Assembly (NCBI GenBank): GCA_037143575.1 | Contig: JBAWYM010000059.1 | Span: forward strand, 1-9,329 | Direction of reading: 5' to 3' | DNA: 9,329 nucleotides | Source: JBAWYM01 sp037143575 | GTDB lineage: Bacteria; Patescibacteriota; Gracilibacteria; Peribacterales; Peribacteraceae | Shown: positions 1-5,012 of the stretch, piece after piece | How the letters are laid out: every line of letters begins with the position of its first letter | Numbering within the stretch: the first letter of the stretch is position 1 | The notes under the pieces: generated by a model | What the model was told of the DNA's origin: nothing | Seen by the model: only the letters and a program-made list of their open reading frames with translations | The model's database searches: none | Position numbers and translations under genes: made by a program

Positions 1-42
1 TGTCCCCCCACAATCAAAAAGAAACGACAGGACGGAATGAGG

Positions 43-70
43 AAGGCCGAGGCACCAGACCTCGGCTTTT
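43..70 (+). terminator. Rho-independent terminator of a gene upstream of the window
   Basis: A seven-pair GC-rich stem (GCCGAGG at 46-52 with CCTCGGC at 60-66) closes a seven-base loop. Flanking A/T and G-T pairs extend it to about ten pairs, and TTTT follows at 67-70. The U-tract side shows it acts on the plus strand, so it most likely ends a gene whose body lies before position 1. Confidence 0.7.
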
Positions 71-208
71 CGCACGCGAAGCGTTCACGGAGCGACGGCT
101 CTCCTCTGAGTAACAAAAAGAGAGCCGGAGCGGAGTGAAGTAGGACTCGGAACCATCGGGCAGGAAAAACGGAAAAAGCCAGTATTGGAGCGGGTTTCGC
201 GGAATTGT

Positions 209-257
209 TACCTAGTCATTCCGCACTACCCCGAATGACTACCTGAATGACTAGGTA
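209..257. repeat. 13-bp perfect inverted repeat with an extra internal half-copy
   Basis: TACCTAGTCATTC at 209-221 is the exact reverse complement of 245-257. A third, partial copy (GAATGACTACC) sits at 233-243 in the same orientation as the right arm, so the two right-hand copies are in tandem with a 12-bp period. It lies about 27 bp upstream of the extended -10 at 284-292. It could be an operator, a terminator-like hairpin or the end of a small mobile repeat; nothing decides between these. Confidence 0.65.
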
Positions 258-283
258 GCTGACGGGCAAAAATCACGGATTTT

Positions 284-292
284 TGATATAAT
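284..292 (+). promoter_or_regulatory. Extended -10 promoter TGATATAAT
   Basis: TGA directly precedes a perfect TATAAT (287-292), which is an extended -10 element. No good -35 is visible. A hairpin with an eight-pair stem and ACG loop (267-285) ends at the TG. The expected transcription start is near 299. The transcript would cross two stable hairpins before reaching the kinase start at 491, so this may serve a long structured leader or a small RNA. Confidence 0.5.
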
Positions 293-319
293 AGGTTCGT
301 AGTTCTTGAAAAAGAGCCA

Positions 320-347
320 CCACGTATAGCGTCTGCGACGCACGTGG
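320..347 (+). repeat. REP-like hairpin, copy 1
   Basis: The outer stem CCACGT/ACGTGG (320-325 with 342-347) and inner stem GCGTC/GACGC (329-333 with 337-341) are separated by an ATA bulge on the 5' side and closed by a TGC loop. The same architecture appears inverted at 396-427, which gives the head-to-head arrangement seen in bacterial REP/BIME repeats. Confidence 0.6.
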
Positions 348-395
348 CACAGCCATTTCCTACAGACGAGAAATACAACCGGTAACGCTATACGT

Positions 396-427
396 GCCGC
401 GTGAGTGCGCAGCACTTTATACGCGGC
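396..427 (-). repeat. REP-like hairpin, copy 2 (inverted)
   Basis: The outer stem GCCGCGT/ACGCGGC (396-402 with 421-427) and inner stem AGTGC/GCACT (404-408 with 412-416) enclose a GCA loop. Four unpaired bases (TTAT) lie on one side. Read on the minus strand it matches copy 1 at 320-347: outer stem, ATA or ATAA bulge, inner stem, TGC loop. The first arm of copy 1 (321-332) is also exactly complementary to 385-396 just before this hairpin. Confidence 0.6.
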
Positions 428-478
428 ATTCGACTCACATCTCACTTCGTTCGATATTCGCTCAAGCCACAAGTGTTC

Positions 479-484
479 TATAAT
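479..484 (+). promoter_or_regulatory. -10 box TATAAT giving a leaderless kinase mRNA
   Basis: A perfect TATAAT ends 6 nt before the ATG at 491, so a start at normal distance (about 7 nt) would begin at or next to the A of the start codon. No Shine-Dalgarno sequence is present. No convincing -35 is visible. Confidence 0.6.
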
Positions 485-490
485 CTGAAT

Positions 491-1000
491 ATGACAAAAG
501 TTTTGCTATTGATGGGACCAGGTGGAGCAGGAAAATCGACCATTGCTCAATTTCTTGTCGAAAAATCCGGCTATGCATTACTAGATGGAGATAGAGAAGA
601 TACTGAATTTTTTCCTGATGGTGATCAATGGCTTCCTGAAAGCAAAGAAAGGTTGAAGCTCGCTCACCTGAAGATACTGCGAAAAGCTATAGAGCTTTCG
701 AGCCAAGGGAAGAGCGTCGTCGTGGATTACATCATCTTCGGACAATATGAAGAATTTCTGAGGTTATTCAAAGCGGCATTCGCCAGTAGCCTCGAAATCA
801 AAGTGCTCATGCCCTCGCAAAACGAATTGAACAAGCGAGATGCCGAGCGTAAGTGCTGGACTACTGGCCCTGAGCGTATTGCATCTGTGTATAACGAATT
901 GCTGCTCCTGAAAAACGTCATCGGAGCAAATCATTTCCTAGATACATCCGGCCAAACTCCTGATGAAACCTTCCGAATGTATTTTGCTGAAAGAAGGTAA
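491..1000 (+). CDS. P-loop kinase of the AAA_33 / nucleotide-kinase type
   Basis: The 169-aa protein starts with a beta strand leading straight into a Walker A motif, GPGGAGKST (residues 9-17). It continues with LDGDRED (31-37, likely acceptor or Mg binding), a Walker-B-like VVVDYII (76-82), a basic lid-like segment with KRDAERKCW (115-123), and a DTSGQTPDET end (151-160). This is the build of small cytoplasmic P-loop kinases or phosphotransferases; the substrate cannot be told from the sequence. The ATG at 491 is chosen because the Walker A lies next to it and a TATAAT sits 6 nt upstream. Longer versions would add about 30 repeat-derived residues from 401. The gene appears more AT-rich than its neighbours and is flanked by repeats, so it may have been acquired. 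It stands alone and converges on tatD. Confidence 0.8.
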   Translation: MTKVLLLMGPGGAGKSTIAQFLVEKSGYALLDGDREDTEFFPDGDQWLPESKERLKLAHLKILRKAIELSSQGKSVVVDYIIFGQYEEFLRLFKAAFASSLEIKVLMPSQNELNKRDAERKCWTTGPERIASVYNELLLLKNVIGANHFLDTSGQTPDETFRMYFAERR

Positions 1001-1030
1001 TGCATCCCTCTTCGGAGCGACGCCGCCACA

Positions 1031-1792
1031 CTAAACAATCCCGAAAAACCTCACCGCATTCTCCGTCGTCTTCCGCTCGAAATCCTCGAATGTCATACCC
1101 TTCAGCTCCGCAATGAACGTCGCAACTTCAACGACGTACGCTGGCTCATTGCGCTTCCCTCGATGGGGAACCGGCGCGAGGTACGGCGCATCGGTCTCCA
1201 CCATCAGCTGTTCGATCGGACACTTCCGGATCGTCTGCTGAATTTCCAAAGACTTTGGGAATGTTGCAATCCCTGTGAAGGAGAGGAAGAGTCCACGACT
1301 CACTAAATCCGAAACATCCTCCCATCGCTCGCTACAGCAGTGCAGAACGGCACGATGGAGAGGATAATCCTTCAAGGCTTCTTTGATCTCAGTGATAGCT
1401 TCGCGGCAGTGGATGACCACCGGAAGATCCAGCGACTGCGCAAGCTCCAACTGAGCGGCGAAAATTTCCTTCTGCTTGTCCCTCGGGGAAAAATCGTAGT
1501 GGAAATCCAATCCGATCTCGCCGATCGCCCGAACCTTTTTCGATGAGCCGGCGATATCCTTCAATATTCCCACATCTGCGCCCTTCCACTCCTTCGCATT
1601 ATGCGGATGCACTCCGATCGTACAATAGAGTTGTTCATATTTTTCCGCTAGATCTAAGCACTTTCTACTTTCGGTAATAGAATCACCAATACACAGCATT
1701 TTCGCAACTCCCCTCTCGGATGCGCTGCGCAAAACCTCTGGAAAATCTGCTGCGAATTGCTGATCAGCCAAGTGACAGTGCGTATCGATCAT
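1031..1792 (-). CDS. tatD: TatD family metal-dependent deoxyribonuclease
   Basis: The 253-aa length is normal for TatD/YcfH hydrolases, amidohydrolase-like TIM barrels with two metals that act as 3'-5' exonucleases or DNases in the cytoplasm. Metal ligands are visible: MIDTHCHL at the N-terminus (H5, H7), GEIGLDF (E92), VIHCREA (H128), LHCCSE (H151) and ETDAPYLAP (D201). The ATG at 1792 is chosen because it gives the family-typical M-I-D-T-H-C-H start; an open frame extends upstream to 1915 but only reads through an interspersed repeat. No Shine-Dalgarno sequence is present. The ATG overlaps the stop of a 35-codon upstream ORF (ATGA), so translation may depend on reinitiation. The gene is convergent with the kinase, 30 bp away. 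Confidence 0.93.
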   Translation of the reverse strand: MIDTHCHLADQQFAADFPEVLRSASERGVAKMLCIGDSITESRKCLDLAEKYEQLYCTIGVHPHNAKEWKGADVGILKDIAGSSKKVRAIGEIGLDFHYDFSPRDKQKEIFAAQLELAQSLDLPVVIHCREAITEIKEALKDYPLHRAVLHCCSERWEDVSDLVSRGLFLSFTGIATFPKSLEIQQTIRKCPIEQLMVETDAPYLAPVPHRGKRNEPAYVVEVATFIAELKGMTFEDFERKTTENAVRFFGIV

Positions 1793-1896
1793 AATGATAG
1801 AAAAATCAATAGATGATAAACATGGCAAGTCATCCTGAGCTGAGCCTGTCCTGAGCCGAGACGAAGGGCCGAAGGGTGACAGTGCGAATCGATCAC
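1789..1896 (-). CDS. 35-codon upstream ORF: duplicated tatD start read through a repeat
   Basis: A GTG at 1896 opens VIDSHCHP, which repeats the first residues of TatD (MIDTHCHL). The frame then runs through the interspersed repeat at 1829-1880 and ends in TGA at 1789-1791, overlapping the tatD ATG as ATGA. An extended -10 (TGGTTTACT) lies 6 nt before the GTG, the same spacing as in other genes of this window. It could be a leader ORF coupling translation into tatD, or the wreck of the original tatD start after repeat insertion and local duplication. The peptide itself has no recognisable function. Whether it is translated is inference. Confidence 0.4.
   Translation of the reverse strand: MIDSHCHPSALRLGSGQAQLRMTCHVYHLLIFLSL
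1829..1880 (-). repeat. Interspersed repeat element, full-length copy
   Basis: This 52-bp element has near-perfect inverted ends (GTCATCCT at 1829-1836, AGGGTGAC at 1873-1880, one G-T mismatch). Its core, 1842-1858, is identical on the opposite strand to 5205-5221 inside the glycosyltransferase gene. On the tatD coding strand it is open in two frames throughout, and in the third until a TGA at its end. It lies inside the tatD upstream ORF. Confidence 0.75.
1876..1895 (-). repeat. Duplicate of the tatD 5' end
   Basis: These 20 bases match 1772-1791, the first codons of tatD, at 19 of 20 positions, 104 bp apart in the same orientation. The only difference turns Thr into Ser. The copy overlaps the end of the repeat element at 1829-1880. 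Confidence 0.75.
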
Positions 1897-1902
1897 CAAA
1901 CC

Positions 1903-1911
1903 AGTAAACCA
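1903..1911 (-). promoter_or_regulatory. Extended -10 before the tatD upstream ORF
   Basis: On the minus strand TGG precedes TTTACT (4 of 6 matches to TATAAT), and 6 nt separate it from the GTG at 1896. This matches the extended -10 plus 6-nt layout of ruvB and the hydrolase. It is the best promoter candidate for tatD. Confidence 0.4.
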
Positions 1912-1935
1912 CCAAAGCTTCAAACTCCCAAACCG

Positions 1936-1961
1936 AAAAAAGGGCCGGTGGAACCGACCCT
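1936..1961 (-). terminator. Rho-independent terminator after the DUF378 gene
   Basis: On the minus strand an eight-pair stem with one U-G wobble (AGGGTCGG/CCGGCCCT, 1961-1941) closes a TTCCA loop and is followed by a run of Ts (1941-1936). It lies 18 bp past the stop of the gene at 1980-2189 and separates that gene from tatD. Confidence 0.85.
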
Positions 1962-1979
1962 TCTGATCTTCAAGGAAAA

Positions 1980-2189
1980 TTATTTCCTGAAAGACAGCAC
2001 CAGCACACCGAGACCACACAGACCCACGATAACGTAGATGACAGCCTCCGACATCTGATTGGGGGCGATCAGTGAAACAATATTGAGTTGCATCTTCAGG
2101 AAGAATCCGATGCCCACGAGGCCCCAATTGAGCGCCCCGATAATGGTGACGATCCCGAGAATCATTCCTGTGAGAGATTTGCCAAGCAT
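1980..2189 (-). CDS. DUF378 family small membrane protein
   Basis: The 69-aa protein has two transmembrane segments (about 9-30 and 49-67). The first contains GALNWGLVGIG, the hallmark of the DUF378 family of short two-helix inner-membrane proteins of unknown function. The C-terminus ends SFRK, a positive cap expected in the cytoplasm. The ATG at 2189 gives a typical family length; an internal ATG at 2165 would also work. The frame stays open upstream to 2387, but that part (2190-2387) shows no family likeness and I do not take it as coding. No ribosome binding site is visible. A good terminator follows, so this is a single-gene transcript. Confidence 0.8.
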   Translation of the reverse strand: MLGKSLTGMILGIVTIIGALNWGLVGIGFFLKMQLNIVSLIAPNQMSEAVIYVIVGLCGLGVLVLSFRK

Positions 2190-2391
2190 GGAGAAGAGGG
2201 GGAAGAAGTAAGCTTTACCGGTAACTCTAGCAATAAATGAGAATGAAGAAAGCCACAACGAACACCCTATCGGGATTTCGTCATCCTCGAATGAACTCTG
2301 GGATAATGCATTCCGTTTACCGATTATGTTGGTAGAATGTGCTACGAGATCAACGTTCTTTCGTACGATAGCTCCGACCATTACCACATCT

Positions 2392-2466
2392 GGGTCAGTA
2401 GCTCAGTGGTAGAGCAGAGGCCTTTTAAGCCTTTGGCCGCGGGTTCGATCCCCGCCTGACCCACCA
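2392..2466 (+). tRNA. tRNA-Lys(TTT)
   Basis: A complete cloverleaf is present. The acceptor stem is GGGTCAG/CTGACCC (2392-2398 with 2456-2462) and the D stem is GCTC/GAGC. The anticodon stem is GAGGC/GCCTT with loop CTTTTAA, anticodon TTT at 2424-2426. The T arm is GCGGG-TTCGATC-CCCGC (2439-2455). The discriminator A (2463) and CCA (2464-2466) are encoded. It reads AAA and AAG lysine codons. A terminator follows within 80 bp. Confidence 0.97.
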
Positions 2467-2558
2467 TTCGACTCGCGCCATCGCTACGCTCAAGGCGCTT
2501 GCTCATGGTCTACGCACCTTTGGTGCTTCGGCCATTTTTTTGAAGCGAGAGTCGAATG
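2465..2558. repeat. Inverted repeat enclosing the tRNA terminator
   Basis: CATTCGACTC at 2465-2474, starting inside the tRNA CCA end, is the exact reverse complement of 2549-2558. A further TTCGACTC copy is present on the minus strand near 2578-2586. A related sequence (CATTCGACTC, then CGCTCAAG) is found at 427-468 upstream of the kinase, so this is an interspersed repeat family. The terminator hairpin of the tRNA lies between the arms. Confidence 0.6.
2505..2541 (+). terminator. Terminator of tRNA-Lys
   Basis: GCACC/GGTGC (2514-2518 with 2522-2526) closes a TTT loop inside a wider ATGG/CCAT stem (2505-2508 with 2532-2535). Seven Ts follow at 2535-2541. It is positioned to end the tRNA transcript. 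Confidence 0.7.
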
Positions 2559-2667
2559 ACAGTGAGCGAGGCCGTAGCCGAGTCGAACTGCCTTTGTCGT
2601 CTGTTCCACGACAACATGAAACGAAGATTTGCTGCTATCATCATCTCCGCCGCATCACCCACCCTCT

Positions 2668-3084
2668 ATGTTCCATGATCTGCAATTCTCAAAACTGTTT
2701 CTGAAGGGCGGAATACGAGGAGTCCTCGTCATGCTTTGTACGCTGCTTTGCACTCTCATCCTTGTATTCTTTATTATTGCACGGCCAGCACTTCCGGTGA
2801 TGCGAGTGATACTCCCACTATCGACATGGCATTGGACACGTGAGCATGAACGTATTGAATCGTTGAAATGGACAGACGAACTCTACGCACAGTGCATTAC
2901 CGACAGCGATGCCTGCGGAGATATGACCCTTGTCGGGAACATCCTGCCCCTCGCTGTGGACAGTGCACTATGGTTCTGCCTCGGAGGATGTATTGCACTT
3001 GCGATGAATGTGCGAAGAAAATACCGCGAGACGAAAGACATGACACGCGGTGACCAATGCATCAAGAAAAAAGAAGGGAAATGA
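2668..3084 (+). CDS. Hypothetical two-TM membrane protein
   Basis: The 138-aa protein has two hydrophobic helices (about 19-38 and 92-113). Basic residues before the first (KGGIRG) and after the second (RRKYR) predict both ends in the cytoplasm and a loop of about 50 residues outside. The loop carries two cysteines (76 and 83) that could form a disulfide, and the C-terminus is lysine-rich. I do not recognise the family. The ATG at 2668 is preferred because residues upstream of it (from 2629) are a serine/proline/histidine stretch with no start signal; neither start has a ribosome binding site. The stop overlaps the start of the next gene as ATGA, so the two are probably co-translated and may act together at the cell surface. 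Confidence 0.65.
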   Translation: MFHDLQFSKLFLKGGIRGVLVMLCTLLCTLILVFFIIARPALPVMRVILPLSTWHWTREHERIESLKWTDELYAQCITDSDACGDMTLVGNILPLAVDSALWFCLGGCIALAMNVRRKYRETKDMTRGDQCIKKKEGK

Positions 3085-3758
3085 GGTACGATCTTCGCAT
3101 GCGTCACATCCACCATTTCTCCCTCCTAGCAATCTCCGTACTCGCCAGCTTTATGGCGACATCCACATCATTCGCTTGGTCCATCCACATGCCCCCCGGC
3201 CCCCAAGCCCCACTCTCCGATTGTCTCTGCCCCAAAACCAGTGTGTGGGATGCGGTGACGAAGACCTGCTCAAGAAATAAGCTCGTCTGCGGATTTTCGC
3301 GCTACCCACAGCCCTTCTGCGGATGTGACGGCAAGACGTATGCGTCCATCTGTGCGGCAGCACTTGCGGGCGTGAGAACCGGCAAGACATGCCAAGGATC
3401 GTCTTCATCACGCTCGTCCATTCCGACTCCATCGACAGTACTCACGGCAACGATGAAAAACTCCAATGTGCTCACCCCCCATACCGTCACCATCCGATCC
3501 GGCGACACGATCGTCTTCACAGCGACGCCCCTGCAGCTGCGAGGATTCATCGCGATGGATTGGGATATCCGGAATACCGGCGCTACGCCTCTTCCATCCG
3601 ACATGTGCGAACAAGACGGCTGGACGCTCATCTGCACGCCGAACGTGAAAGCCCTATCATCCTTCGACATCACGGTCGCTTCGCGACTCCTCGGCAAAAC
3701 ATACCCCGCACCGACGACCATGCACATCTATATCGGACCGCCACCGCCGGGGAAATAG
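3081..3758 (+). CDS. Secreted protein with a Kazal-like domain
   Basis: This 225-aa protein begins with a signal peptide (basic start, hydrophobic core at about 13-28, likely cleavage after SFA at residue 32). A cysteine-rich module follows (Cys 48, 50, 63, 70, 80, 82, 91, 104) containing VCG, then CGCDGKTYASIC and GVRTGKTC. This is the signature of Kazal-type serine protease inhibitor domains as found in bacteria. A Ser/Pro linker (106-119) leads to a beta-rich C-terminal part with a VTIRSGDTIVF strand pair and two more cysteines (176, 185), which looks like an Ig-like fold. The start at 3081 gives ATGA overlap with the upstream stop and a purine-rich AGAAGGGA just before it; 3057 or 3099 are alternatives. 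Inhibitor activity is inferred from the domain only. Confidence 0.75.
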   Translation: MRYDLRMRHIHHFSLLAISVLASFMATSTSFAWSIHMPPGPQAPLSDCLCPKTSVWDAVTKTCSRNKLVCGFSRYPQPFCGCDGKTYASICAAALAGVRTGKTCQGSSSSRSSIPTPSTVLTATMKNSNVLTPHTVTIRSGDTIVFTATPLQLRGFIAMDWDIRNTGATPLPSDMCEQDGWTLICTPNVKALSSFDITVASRLLGKTYPAPTTMHIYIGPPPPGK

Positions 3759-3779
3759 TTCTCTGCACCTCATCAATCC

Positions 3780-4328
3780 TCATGCAAATATGCGATGATT
3801 TTTCTGTAGTCCAAGCCAGACATAATACGTCGAGAAGAGCGCGAAGAACACATTCAGCCAAAAGAAAATCCAAGTGTGCGTGAGGTAGCTGAAGAGCGCG
3901 ATGAGTGCGCTGCCAATCATCAAAGCGATTTCCCTGCGGAGCGTCCCACCATTCGAGCAATAGCCGATCGCAATCCCACAGAGCCCCAGGATGAAGAACA
4001 GCGTCTGCACTTCCATGCGGATCCAGAAGGACCAAATGATCAATCCCAGTGCTGCAGTTGCCATAATCGGTGTATCGATGCGGTCATCGATATCGAGCAT
4101 CATGAAGACGCTCGAGAGATTCACGAGCACCTGCAGGAAGAGAAAAAACACTGATCCTCCGGCAATATAATTCAGTAGAGCGTAGAGGAACATAACCATA
4201 CCTCCGATTGCGAAGCACCAATTTTTGAAGGAACGCGCGGGATGGAAAGTTTTCCGGTCGGGGAGTGCGGCCCCGGTAACGAGAATGAGGGAGCCGAGGA
4301 GCCCGGTGAGAAAGGTGAAGGTTATCAT
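3780..4328 (-). CDS. Hypothetical polytopic membrane protein (about 7 TM)
   Basis: The 182-aa protein is almost entirely hydrophobic, with about seven predicted helices (3-22, 37-54, 57-78, 87-103, 107-124, 133-150, 152-174). Short loops contain HPARSFKNW (29-37) and an acidic MLDIDDRID (77-85). I recognise no transporter or enzyme motif; seven helices in this size recall SWEET/PQ-loop proteins, but no PQ motif is present. The ATG at 4328 starts right at the first helix; a GTG at 4373 would add 15 residues. No ribosome binding site is visible for either. It converges on the Kazal-like gene (21 bp) and is divergent from the hydrolase. Confidence 0.65.
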   Translation of the reverse strand: MITFTFLTGLLGSLILVTGAALPDRKTFHPARSFKNWCFAIGGMVMFLYALLNYIAGGSVFFLFLQVLVNLSSVFMMLDIDDRIDTPIMATAALGLIIWSFWIRMEVQTLFFILGLCGIAIGYCSNGGTLRREIALMIGSALIALFSYLTHTWIFFWLNVFFALFSTYYVWLGLQKNHRIFA

Positions 4329-4393
4329 TGCGAAAAGGGAGGAAGTTGCAAACGCAGCATAGCGAAATCCCACAACCTACCACCATCCCGTCG

Positions 4394-4402
4394 TGGTACC
4401 AT
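4394..4402 (+). promoter_or_regulatory. Extended -10 TGGTACCAT of the hydrolase gene
   Basis: TGG precedes TACCAT (4397-4402), which ends 6 nt before the ATG at 4409. There is no Shine-Dalgarno sequence in the gap (TCTCCT). This predicts a leaderless mRNA. Confidence 0.5.
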
Positions 4403-4408
4403 TCTCCT

Positions 4409-4969
4409 ATGCCAACAGCATTCCTCTTCCATGGCATCGAAGGCAATCCCAAGGAAAACTGGCTTCCGTGGCTAAAGAAAGAGCTGACAGCGAAAGGCTA
4501 CGATGTCATCATTCCGCACTTCCCCGGAGGATCAGAGCCCGCACTTGCTCAATGGGAAAAGGTATTCACCGAATACACATCATCGATCGATTCCGCATCG
4601 ATCATCATCGCCCACAGTCTGGGATGTGCTTTCGCGCTGCGAGTGCTGGAAAACCTGACTCATCCGATCTTCGGGACAATCCTCGTCGCGCCGGTCTGGG
4701 GACGCGGTATGGGTCAGGAGTACGAACCAGCGATGGAGAATTTCGTACGGGATCCATTCGACTGGGATGTCATCAAGAACAACGGCGGCGCGATACAGAT
4801 CATCCAATCCGATAACGATCGTTTCATCCCGCTCAGGAAATCCTCCACCCTCTCACATCATCTCCACTGTCCATTGGCCATCATCCATGATGCAGGACAC
4901 TTCAATACTTCCTCGGGCTATGATCAATTTCCGGAACTGCTGGAACTTCTAGACGGCGGAATTCGATGA
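4409..4969 (+). CDS. RBBP9/YdeN-type alpha/beta serine hydrolase
   Basis: The 186-aa length and motifs fit the RBBP9/YdeN group of small cytoplasmic alpha/beta hydrolases. FLFHGIEGNPKENWLPWL (5-22) carries the oxyanion HG. The nucleophile elbow is AHSLGCA, with Ser70. The acid is Asp137 in SDNDRFIP, and the base is His164 in DAGHF. The triad is therefore complete. Natural substrates are unknown for this family. The ATG at 4409 puts the first strand at the N-terminus as usual and follows an extended -10 by 6 nt; the frame continues upstream to 4328 over the divergent gene's start and is not taken as coding. The glycosyltransferase follows 43 nt downstream with its own -10 box. Confidence 0.88.
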   Translation: MPTAFLFHGIEGNPKENWLPWLKKELTAKGYDVIIPHFPGGSEPALAQWEKVFTEYTSSIDSASIIIAHSLGCAFALRVLENLTHPIFGTILVAPVWGRGMGQEYEPAMENFVRDPFDWDVIKNNGGAIQIIQSDNDRFIPLRKSSTLSHHLHCPLAIIHDAGHFNTSSGYDQFPELLELLDGGIR

Positions 4970-4999
4970 AACCGAAGATGCCGATGAGAAAATTTCGCG

Positions 5000-5005
5000 T
5001 ATGCT
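5000..5005 (+). promoter_or_regulatory. -10 box TATGCT of the glycosyltransferase gene
   Basis: TATGCT is separated from the ATG at 5013 by 7 nt (ACCCGGG), with no purine-rich ribosome site. This gives a leaderless or near-leaderless start. It also argues for the ATG at 5013 over the one at 5001, which lies inside the box. No clear -35 is visible. Confidence 0.4.
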
Positions 5006-5012
5006 ACCCGGG

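Larger units (their letters stand above)
71..490. other. Gene-poor intergenic region rich in palindromes
   Basis: I find no convincing protein gene in this stretch, and no ATG occurs between the promoter at 284-292 and position 491. It contains a hairpin at 96-127 (CGGCTCTC/GAGAGCCG, 16-nt loop), a 13-bp inverted repeat at 209-257, an AT hairpin at 267-285, an extended -10 at 284-292, two REP-like hairpins at 320-347 and 396-427, a repeat related to the one flanking the tRNA (427-468), and the -10 box of the kinase at 479-484. Confidence 0.6.

Noticed and set aside
251..472. 73-codon minus-strand ORF upstream of the kinase
   Set aside because: It consists of the REP-like hairpins and repeats read in one frame, with no start signal and no protein likeness.
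1793..1915. N-terminal extension of TatD to 294 residues
   Set aside because: The extra 41 residues are a reading of the interspersed repeat, and the family start M-I-D-T-H-C-H fits the ATG at 1792.
2190..2387. N-terminal extension of the DUF378 protein to 135 residues
   Set aside because: The added part has no likeness to the family, which is normally about 60-80 residues, and the region is more likely leader and tRNA upstream sequence.
3302..3727. Long minus-strand ORF opposite the Kazal-like gene
   Set aside because: It is the antisense shadow of a gene with a clear signal peptide and domain; no motif is visible in it.
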